Below, in pieces: positions 8,054 to 13,572 of a stretch of DNA of 18,143 nt. The notes under the pieces were generated by a model. That model saw only the letters and a program-made list of their open reading frames with translations, was not told where the DNA came from and searched no databases. The position numbers and the translations under genes were made by a program. Numbering within the stretch: position 1 is the first letter of the stretch; every line of letters begins with the position of its first letter. This DNA is from CBCXVS01 sp965178525 (GTDB lineage: Bacteria > Tectomicrobia > Entotheonellia > Entotheonellales > Entotheonellaceae), in assembly GCA_965178525.1 (NCBI GenBank), contig CBCXVS010000150.1:1-18143 (forward strand). The letters run 5' to 3'.

Positions 8054-9112
8054 ATGGCTTCAACGCTCGAAACGACTCTAGGGGACATCCAGCCACTCGA
8101 TCTGAAACGTGTCGAGCAGGCACAGCATCATCTCGACCGCCTCACCAAACCGCCCGGCAGCCTGGGACGTGTGGAGGAATTGGCCTGGCGCTATGTCGCG
8201 ATCACCGAGCAAGCGCCGCCGCAAATCGGGGGCAAGGCCGTCGTGGTATTTGCTGCTGATCACGGGGTCACAGCCGAAGGTGTGAGCGCCTATCCGCAGG
8301 AAGTGACGGCGCAGATGGTGCTCAATTTTCTTCGCGGCGGGGCTGCGATCAATGCTCTGGCGCGGCAGGCCGGCGCCGATGTGCATGTGGTCGACATCGG
8401 CGTTGCGGCTGAATTGCCGGCGCTGCCCGGTCTCACGGCCCGCAAGGTGCGCCCGAGCACGGCGAACATGGCTCAAGGTCCGGCCATGAGCCGAGAGGAA
8501 GCGCAGGAGGCCATGGAGATTGGCATTGAGATGGCCGCGCAATGCCACCGCGATGACGTTTCCTTGGTGGCGACGGGCGATATGGGAATTGGCAACACCA
8601 CGCCGAGTAGCGCCCTGGTCGCGCTTTTCACAAATGCGCCGGTGCCTCAAGTCACGGGCTATGGCACGGGTATCGATGACGCGACCCTTGGGCATAAGGT
8701 GGCAGTGATCGAACAGGCTTTGCAGGTCAACGCTCCCCGCACCGATGATCCGTTGGGCGCGCTTGCTGCCGTAGGCGGGTTGGAAATCGCCGGGATTGCC
8801 GGACTCGTTTTGGGTTGTGCCAGCCAACGGTTACCGGTCCTGATTGACGGCCATATTGCCACGGCCGGCGCCCTGGTGGCGGCCGCTTTCCAGCCTCTCG
8901 TGAAGGACTATATGATTGCTTCCCATGCGTCGGTGGAGATCGGCCAACATGTTGCCTGGCGATTTTTGGGGCAAACACCGCTTCTCGACCTGCACTTGCG
9001 CCTTGGGGAAGGCACCGGCGCCGTGCTGGCGATGCATCTGGTCGAATCGGCGGTGCGGATCTACAACGAGATGGCGACGTTCGATGAAGCCGGCGTGTCA
9101 GATCGCGAGTGA
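8054..9112 (+). CDS. cobT: Nicotinate-nucleotide-dimethylbenzimidazole phosphoribosyltransferase
   Basis: Catalyses transfer of the phosphoribosyl group of nicotinate mononucleotide to 5,6-dimethylbenzimidazole, giving alpha-ribazole phosphate for the lower loop of cobalamin; cytoplasmic. The 352-residue length is typical. Motifs: TKPPGSLG (residues 31-38), FAADHGV (67-72), ATGDMGIGNTT (173-183), IDGHIATAGALVA (264-276) and LGEGTGA (317-323), whose Glu319 matches the catalytic base known as Glu317 in the Salmonella enzyme. Position 176 is Asp where many CobT proteins have Glu, a conservative change. The start at 8054 is chosen because the residues after it match the family N-terminus, although the ribosome binding site is weak. 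It begins 14 bases after the peroxidase remnant. No other cobalamin gene or riboswitch is in the window, so it may serve salvage or lower-ligand remodelling. Confidence 0.96.
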   Translation: MASTLETTLGDIQPLDLKRVEQAQHHLDRLTKPPGSLGRVEELAWRYVAITEQAPPQIGGKAVVVFAADHGVTAEGVSAYPQEVTAQMVLNFLRGGAAINALARQAGADVHVVDIGVAAELPALPGLTARKVRPSTANMAQGPAMSREEAQEAMEIGIEMAAQCHRDDVSLVATGDMGIGNTTPSSALVALFTNAPVPQVTGYGTGIDDATLGHKVAVIEQALQVNAPRTDDPLGALAAVGGLEIAGIAGLVLGCASQRLPVLIDGHIATAGALVAAAFQPLVKDYMIASHASVEIGQHVAWRFLGQTPLLDLHLRLGEGTGAVLAMHLVESAVRIYNEMATFDEAGVSDRE

Positions 9113-9138
9113 AATGGAGGTGCTGCTTCCTCGCACAG

Positions 9139-9456
9139 CTATTCACCTGGCGTGTGTCCCTCATACTCATCAATCTGGACCAGTCGTAGCGTTTCCTCAT
9201 AAATAGACCGGCGCGGGCCAATAGCAATGATCTCGACGACATGCGCCTCTGTGTTCATCTGATAAACAATGCGGAAACGACCAACGCGCAAGCTGCGCAG
9301 ACCCATGAACTCGCGCTTCAGCGGCTTACCGGCTTCGGGGTTACCCAAAATCATTTGGAGGGCTGCGCGGGTTTTTCGCTTGAGTTGAGGATGCAGAGGT
9401 CGGACGAAGCTGGCGACATCATCAGGGACGAGCAGCCGGTAGGGGGCTTGGGCCAT
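9139..9456 (-). CDS. RelE/ParE-family toxin
   Basis: A 105-residue basic protein with the RelE/ParE pattern: an N-terminal strand YRLLVPDDVASFV, a helix rich in Lys/Arg (PQLKRKTRAALQMIL), then PLKREFMGLRSLRVGRFRIVYQ and the final strand VVEIIAIGPRRSIYEE. Family members are ribosome-dependent mRNA nucleases (RelE type) or gyrase poisons (ParE type). The conserved Arg and Tyr residues fit the RelE branch better, but the two cannot be separated with certainty here. Its ATG immediately follows the TAA of the antitoxin gene, so they form one operon with the antitoxin first. It converges on cobT with 26 bases between the stops. It appears intact. Confidence 0.87.
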   Translation of the reverse strand: MAQAPYRLLVPDDVASFVRPLHPQLKRKTRAALQMILGNPEAGKPLKREFMGLRSLRVGRFRIVYQMNTEAHVVEIIAIGPRRSIYEETLRLVQIDEYEGHTPGE

Positions 9457-9729
9457 TTACTCAGCTTCTTCGAACAGTTCGTCGAGTGTATAAAGATTGG
9501 CCTGCTGTTCTTTTAGTGCCTGCAGTCCCTCTCGAATTTCGTTTATGAAATCGCCATCGTCGCGGATGGCCATGGTTTCCTCCCAGCTGTCGAATTCTTT
9601 AGGACTGACCAGCACAGCGGCAGGACGGCCGTTTTTGGTGATGAGGATCGTCTCGTCGGTTTCGCTGACGGCATCGACCAGTTCGCTCAACTTCATTTTG
9701 GCTTCTGATATGGGTAGCGTGCGCATCAT
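9457..9729 (-). CDS. Phd/YefM-family antitoxin
   Basis: A 90-residue acidic protein (89 if the second ATG is used). The N-terminal half has the Phd/YefM fold signature: LPISEAKMKLSELVDAVSETDETILITKNGRPAAVLVSPKEFDSW, which dimerises and binds the operon's own operator. The acidic C-terminal half (DDGDFINEIREGLQALKEQQ...LDELFEEAE) is the usual toxin-neutralising tail. GGTGA sits close upstream; spacing favours the second ATG at 9726, but the first cannot be excluded. A perfect inverted repeat about 20 bp upstream (9749-9772) is a likely autoregulatory site. Stop and toxin start are directly adjacent. Confidence 0.9.
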   Translation of the reverse strand: MMRTLPISEAKMKLSELVDAVSETDETILITKNGRPAAVLVSPKEFDSWEETMAIRDDGDFINEIREGLQALKEQQANLYTLDELFEEAE

Positions 9730-9748
9730 GTCACCGTTACCATGATCG

Positions 9749-9772
9749 AATTTGATTTTAGTTGATCAAATT
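9749..9772. promoter_or_regulatory. Perfect inverted repeat upstream of the antitoxin gene, likely operator
   Basis: AATTTGAT and its exact complement ATCAAATT are separated by 8 bp, giving two half-sites 16 bp (about 1.5 helical turns) centre to centre. It lies in an AT-rich patch 20 bp upstream of the Phd-like antitoxin, where antitoxins of this family bind to repress their own operon. A TAAAAT (minus strand) inside the repeat could be the -10 element. No protein-binding data; inferred from position and symmetry. Confidence 0.55.
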
Positions 9773-9848
9773 TTGTTCCACATGATGAGATTACCCCTTA
9801 CCGTTGTCAATGCGGGAGCCTGCCAGGGGCGAACTTCGGCTTCTTTTC

Positions 9849-9893
9849 TTGCCATACGTCATGGTAGGGTATAGTCTACCTCAAGCCAGGTAG
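9849..9893 (+). promoter_or_regulatory. Candidate promoter with nested dyads before the aminotransferase gene
   Basis: TTGCCA at 9849-9854 and TATAGT at 9870-9875 resemble -35 and -10 boxes, with a short 15-bp spacer. Directly after comes the perfect dyad CTACCT-(6)-AGGTAG at 9876-9893, and GGTAG at 9863 can also pair with CTACC at 9876. The dyad would cover the start of transcription, so a repressor site or an initial hairpin is possible. Confidence 0.35.
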
Positions 9894-9932
9894 AATAGGT
9901 TCGACAGAAATTTTCGAAGGGGGAAAATCGCG

Positions 9933-11138
9933 ATGGCCACCACGAATCTCGACTATGACAAACTGTTCGCCAAAAACCTGCCCGCCGGCGCTTCTCGTTG
10001 GGGAGACTTTCCACTTTACAACTTCATCGGTGGTCACAACAACCCTGATGCCATGCCCGTGGACAATCTCATTGAATCCTCGGCGCGCGTCTTGCGCCAG
10101 GACGGATCGGATCTCGCCACCTACAATATGAACAGCGGTCCCTTGGGCTATGCCGGGTTGCGCGAGTTTCTCGTCGAGAAGCTGGCGCACTATCGCGGCG
10201 TCCAGGCGCCTATCGAGGACGTGTTAATCACCTCAGGCTCCAATCAGGGTATTGAACTGATCAACGAGATTTTGCTGGAGCCTGGCGATGCCGTCATCAC
10301 GGAGCTGTTTACCTATCAGGGCGCCGTCGGTCGGCTGCAAAAGCGACAGGTGAATATTGTGGGCATCCCGCTTGACGAGGACGGCATGCGCATGGACAAC
10401 TTGGCCTCGGCCCTGGCTGCTCTGCACCAGCAAGGCGTGACACCCAAATATATCTATACGATCCCCACGCTGCAGAATCCTACCGGAACGATCATGAGTC
10501 TGGAACGGCGCCATGAGATGCTCCGTCTGAGCCAGGAATACGGCGTGCCGATCTTTGAAGATGAATGCTATGCCGACCTCGTCTGGGAGGGCGAGGCGCC
10601 GCAGGCCATTCGCGCTCTGGATGCGTCCAACCATGTCCTGCATATTGGCTCCTTCTCCAAGTCCCTGTCGCCGGCCTTGCGCCTCGGCTATGTCGTCGCC
10701 CCTTGGGAAGTCCTGAGCCGGATGTTAGCCTGTAAGAGTGATGGGGGGACAGGCGCCCTGGGACAGATGGTTGTCGCCGACTTTTTCCAGGATCACTATG
10801 AGGAACACCTCGACACGTTGCGTGCCAGCATGCACCGCAAATTGGATGTCATGACCGCTGCGCTCGACGAGCACTTCGGATCTGCTGTCGCGTACACTGC
10901 GCCGCGTGGCGGGATGTTCCTGTGGGTCAAATTTCCCGAGCACGTGGATACGATGAAGCTGGTGCAGCCGGCTCTGCAAGAGGGTGTGGCGTTTAATCCC
11001 GGACCCGAGTGGGCGGCCGAGCCGGATGCGGCGCGCCATTACCTACGGCTATGTTTTGCCCTGCCCTCCGAGCAGCTCATCGCCGAGGGCATTGCCAAGC
11101 TCGCTCAGGTTTTCCAGCAGGAGGCGGGTGTGCCGTAA
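9933..11138 (+). CDS. PLP-dependent aminotransferase, class I/II fold (LysN/2-aminoadipate-like)
   Basis: A 401-residue fold-type I aminotransferase. Visible: substrate/PLP loop YNMNSGPLGYAGLREFL (64-80), SGSNQGIELI (101-110), TIPTLQNPTGTIMS (176-189) with Asn182, EDECYADL with Asp210 and Tyr213 contacting the cofactor ring, the Schiff-base Lys243 in GSFSKSLSPALRLGY with phosphate-binding Arg250, and Arg372 near the end for the substrate carboxylate. The pattern is closest to the LysN/MocR aminotransferase group acting on 2-aminoadipate, aromatic or branched amino acids; the substrate cannot be fixed from sequence. GAAGGGGG sits 10 bases upstream of the ATG. It is a single-gene unit lying between two toxin-antitoxin loci and has no MocR DNA-binding domain. 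It looks intact and well conserved. Confidence 0.92.
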   Translation: MATTNLDYDKLFAKNLPAGASRWGDFPLYNFIGGHNNPDAMPVDNLIESSARVLRQDGSDLATYNMNSGPLGYAGLREFLVEKLAHYRGVQAPIEDVLITSGSNQGIELINEILLEPGDAVITELFTYQGAVGRLQKRQVNIVGIPLDEDGMRMDNLASALAALHQQGVTPKYIYTIPTLQNPTGTIMSLERRHEMLRLSQEYGVPIFEDECYADLVWEGEAPQAIRALDASNHVLHIGSFSKSLSPALRLGYVVAPWEVLSRMLACKSDGGTGALGQMVVADFFQDHYEEHLDTLRASMHRKLDVMTAALDEHFGSAVAYTAPRGGMFLWVKFPEHVDTMKLVQPALQEGVAFNPGPEWAAEPDAARHYLRLCFALPSEQLIAEGIAKLAQVFQQEAGVP

Positions 11139-11247
11139 GTGACGAACGGAGAAGAATTTTCAACGCCTGTTTTCTCGCTGTCTACCTGACGCCCCCTCCC
11201 GAGATTCGCTCATGGCGAGTCTTGCTGTGAGGGTTAGGAGATTTAGC

Positions 11248-11454
11248 ATGACGGTTGCCCAGCTATACGAACAGACCATAAAGCCGTTACCGGCTGCAGA
11301 GCGGTTACGCCTGGCAGTCTTGATTCTGAACGATATCCCGCCACAGGCTGTTGTCGATTACAGTGACGAGTGGTCCGAAGAGGACTACCGCGATTTTGGT
11401 AAAGCAAGCTGGGACTATATCGATACGCGTCTAGAGGAAGAAGAAAGTGCCTGA
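11248..11454 (+). CDS. Small acidic antitoxin-like protein, partner of PemK/MazF
   Basis: A 68-residue acidic protein. TAGGAG lies seven bases upstream of the ATG at 11248, so I prefer this start over an upstream in-frame ATG at 11212. The helix QLYEQTIKPLPAAERLRLAVLILNDI is followed by an acidic tail (DYSDEWSEEDYRDFGKASWDYIDTRLEEEE) of the sort that wraps a toxin. I recognise the pattern as a small protein regularly encoded just before PemK/MazF toxins in cyanobacteria and uncultivated bacteria; it has no classical AbrB or ribbon-helix-helix signature that I can see. Its last 8 bases overlap the start of the toxin frame (GTG at 11447), indicating translational coupling. Confidence 0.7.
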   Translation: MTVAQLYEQTIKPLPAAERLRLAVLILNDIPPQAVVDYSDEWSEEDYRDFGKASWDYIDTRLEEEESA

Positions 11455-11803
11455 CCCGGGCGATGTCGTAACGGTTGACTTTGTCGGGACGATGGGTGTC
11501 AAGCGACGTCCTGCTGTGATTGTATCCAGTACACTCTATCATACGCATCGTCCTGACCTGATACTGGCAGTGCTCATCTCTTAGGTTACAGCCGCAACGA
11601 CGCCTACAGACTACCTTCTCCAGGATTGGGCCGCCGCAGGGCTGCATCGTCCTTCCGCTTTTCGCGCCTACTTCGGCATGGCGACACCCTCAGACGTCCA
11701 GGTCATTGGACACCTTTCCCCACATGATTGGCAGGCCGTGCAAGACCGTCTTGCCCGTGCTCTTGCCCGTGCTCTTGCTATATCAAGCCCCTTAACGAAG
11801 TGA
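11447..11803 (+). pseudogene. PemK/MazF-family toxin with an in-frame stop
   Basis: Starts at GTG 11447, overlapping the antitoxin end by 8 bases, and reads PDPGDVVTVDFVGTMGVKRRPAVIVSS, the PemK/MazF N-terminus (endoribonuclease fold; the Gly-Asp-Val-Val and Arg-Pro-Ala-Val-Ile-Val segments are typical). Codon 46 is TAG (11582-11584). The same frame then continues with good family sequence: VTAATTPTDYLLQDWAAAGLHRPSAFRAYFGMATPSDVQVIGHLSPHDWQAVQDRLARAL, to TGA at 11801. A Gln (CAG) is the likely original residue, so one C-to-T change explains it. The frame before and after is otherwise unbroken, so the mutation looks recent. The truncated 45-residue product would lack most of the fold. Confidence 0.8.
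11749..11778 (+). repeat. 2.5 copies of a 12-bp tandem repeat in the toxin tail
   Basis: TCTTGCCCGTGC at 11749-11760 is repeated exactly at 11761-11772 and followed by TCTTGC. It keeps frame and duplicates Leu-Ala-Arg-Ala in the last helix, consistent with replication slippage. Confidence 0.85.
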
Positions 11804-12304
11804 GAGCAGATGTGCAAAAACAGGGTCAGGGACAAATGTAAATCGTCCTCCATGTTTTCCTCATGGCCATTGGGGCAGTAAGAGGATCTGATCCTTCAAG
11901 ACCTGGCCCTAATTCTGTCTGGCGAGAATGTAGAAAATGGGGGCAATTTACACAGGCTTCTGGGCAACATTGAAGCTTTCCATGTGTCATGCCAGCATGT
12001 ATAATCCCTATAAGAGTCAATTTAACCGGAAGTTATGATAAAAGAGTCATAACGGTCTCGGATTTGGCACAAATCTGGCTTGGGTATAGAGTTTGCCAGA
12101 CTCGACATTATTTTCGGAACCCAGAGGAGACTCGTAATACCCAGCCATGAAGCCATTCCCTATGGTCTAATCGGGTTGACGATTGTACTGGAGTATCTCC
12201 AACGTTTCCTACAAACCGCCGACATCACGCTCGAACGGAAGTACCCACCATTTAAGCTTGCTCTCAAGCGACCAAGCGAACCACAAACCTAGTACGAGTT
12301 TTTT

Positions 12305-12335
12305 CGGCTATATAGGCCATATTCCTATATAGCCG
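12305..12335. repeat. Perfect 12-bp inverted repeat
   Basis: CGGCTATATAGG and its exact complement CCTATATAGCCG are separated by 7 bp. The run of six T lies before, not after, the stem on the plus strand, so it is not a standard rho-independent terminator in either direction. It could be an operator or a cruciform. Confidence 0.85.
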
Positions 12336-12481
12336 TACATCTATTTCCTACAATTATGTGCAATAGTGATACGTAAGGACGTACTATACTGCTCAGGCGC
12401 ATTTAGCTAAGGCTGCTTGATTAATAATGGGAGAAATTTTATGATTGTTAATGTCGATGTTGGTGGCGTAAAATCTATCAA

Positions 12482-12595
12482 CTCGGCGCTGGTAGTTTGT
12501 TGCCAGACTCGCTACACAGCGCCGAGCCCCAGAGGGCTACACGCCCTCAGCCGGAGCAGCGCTACCCACACCATTGGTCTGTGTAGAGCTGCTCC
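12482..12595. ncRNA. Candidate structured RNA: three consecutive hairpins
   Basis: Hairpin 1: 12482-12491 pairs perfectly with 12517-12526 (CTCGGCGCTG/CAGCGCCGAG), extended inside by GTAG (12492-12495) with CTAC (12512-12515). Hairpin 2: 12532-12537 with 12543-12548 (GAGGGC/GCCCTC, 5-nt loop). Hairpin 3: 12553-12572 folds on 12576-12595 with 17 of 20 positions paired and a 3-nt loop. Short linkers of five and four bases join them. The orientation is unknown; a TATACT -10-like box at 12385-12390 would suit the plus strand. No Rfam-type family is recognised by eye, and a DNA-level hairpin role (mobile element end) is equally possible. Confidence 0.4.
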
Positions 12596-12622
12596 AAGGC
12601 GCTATAATAGCACATCAGTGAA

Positions 12623-12647
12623 TGTAGTGAAGCCACGTCGCACTACA
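12623..12647. repeat. Perfect 7-bp inverted repeat downstream of the hairpin cluster
   Basis: TGTAGTG at 12623-12629 and CACTACA at 12641-12647 with an 11-bp spacer. Further weaker dyads follow: CATCAT/ATGATG at 12693-12712 and GGGTGG/CCACCC at 12730-12749. Confidence 0.6.
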
Positions 12648-12917
12648 AATTATCTGAGAATACTCGTCGGAACGCGTATTGCGACCGTTTCTCATCATAA
12701 CTATCGATGATGCCGCTCTCGCCGCCGTAGGGTGGTTCTATTTCCACCCCTGCCAACCTAAGCAAATAGAGCTGTTTACACGTTTACAGAGACCTGAACA
12801 TCCTTTATGGACTTTTTGGGGGAATGATACAACGTCTTTATGGACCAAAGTTCCCAATAATTGTTACTCTTATTATAGGTGGACACCGCGTCAGGCTGCA
12901 GGGATAGGATCCTTGTG

Positions 12918-13451
12918 CTAGGAGGCTTCGCCAGCCATATACGCTGACCGTGTCATGTGATAACGTGCCGCCTCAAGTCCGCGAAACGACATCTTGCCCT
13001 CATAGGTCATGCCGATCTTCTCCAAGACCCGGCGTGAGGCATCATTCTCCAACAACGCTGCCGCTATAATATGCGTCAGGTCGAGTTCCTCAAACCCGTA
13101 GCGCAAGCTTGCCCGTGCGCCCTCGGTTGCTAAGCCCTGGCCCCAATACCGCTTATCGAGGGCGTACAACACCTCGACGTCCGACGACTCAGGCCAGTAC
13201 CTCAGCCCACAATGGCCGATGAGGACGTCGTCCGCTTTGTGTATCACGACCCACGGTCCAAAGCCATGCTGGCTCCAGTGGTCAATCATGAAGGTCCGGA
13301 TGCGCCTGTCGAATGCCTCACGCGAAATCGGTTGCCCTCCTAGCAAGGTTTTCATCACATCCGGGTCGGCATATATCCGCTGATAGTAATCATCGAGGTC
13401 TCTCGGCTCTAGCCGTCTGAGATAGAGTCAGACGGTTTCAACTGTGGCCAT
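12918..13451 (-). pseudogene. GNAT acetyltransferase (RimJ/RimL type) with a stop at codon 8
   Basis: Encodes a GNAT N-acetyltransferase that would transfer acetyl from acetyl-CoA to an amine or protein N-terminus. The body is complete: VVIHKADDVLIGHCGLRYW, then YALDKRYWGQGLATEGARASLRYGFEELDLTHIIA (the acetyl-CoA loop is YWGQGLATEG) and NDASRRVLEKIGM. The natural start is the ATG at 13451, eight bases after a strong GGGAGGTG ribosome binding site. It reads MATVETV, then TGA (13430-13428), then LYLRRLEPRDLDDYYQRIYADPDVMKTLLGG, exactly the family N-terminus (ET-x-RL-x-LRRL). An Arg codon CGA changed to TGA is the simplest explanation. Initiation further in (ATG at 13358) would lose the first beta strand and helix. 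The 3' end is intact; the substrate is unknown. Confidence 0.82.
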
Positions 13452-13572
13452 GCTCATCCACCTCCCTTTTACGCTGACCTCCGTTGACAGGACGCGGTTG
13501 TGCGCATACTATCCGGACACGAAGCGTAGGGCAACCGAGAGCCTGGGCAACACGTAGGCATGAGGACGTGCG

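Larger units (their letters stand above)
11804..12917. other. Gene-poor 1.1-kb region rich in inverted repeats
   Basis: No frame gives a recognisable protein. Frames of 70-97 codons exist (TTG-started at 12080-12292 and 12679-12921; ATG at 12441-12710 after a fair GGGAGA site), but they show no known domain and are not convincing. What stands out is symmetry: dyads at 12032-12053 (GTTATGA/TCATAAC), 12305-12335, 12370-12383 (TACGT/ACGTA), and a run of hairpins from 12482 to 12749. A good -10 box TATAAT is at 12000-12005. A CTTTATGGAC direct repeat sits at 12803 and 12836. Confidence 0.6.

Noticed and set aside
8078..8827. Long minus-strand open frame of 249 codons
   Set aside because: It lies wholly inside cobT on the other strand, is rich in Arg and His as antisense frames of GC-rich genes are, and shows no domain.
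12080..12292. 70-codon plus-strand frame started by TTG
   Set aside because: No ATG or GTG, no ribosome binding site, no recognisable domain. It could be real but cannot be supported.
12441..12710. 89-codon frame after GGGAGA, considered as a small protein
   Set aside because: The composition (Arg, Ser, Thr, Cys) follows the hairpin DNA rather than a fold; a structured element explains the sequence better.
12679..12921. 80-codon aromatic-rich frame, TTG start, considered as a peptide precursor
   Set aside because: No ribosome binding site, no modification enzymes nearby, and its end overlaps the GNAT stop. The LWT repeat comes from a 10-bp direct repeat.
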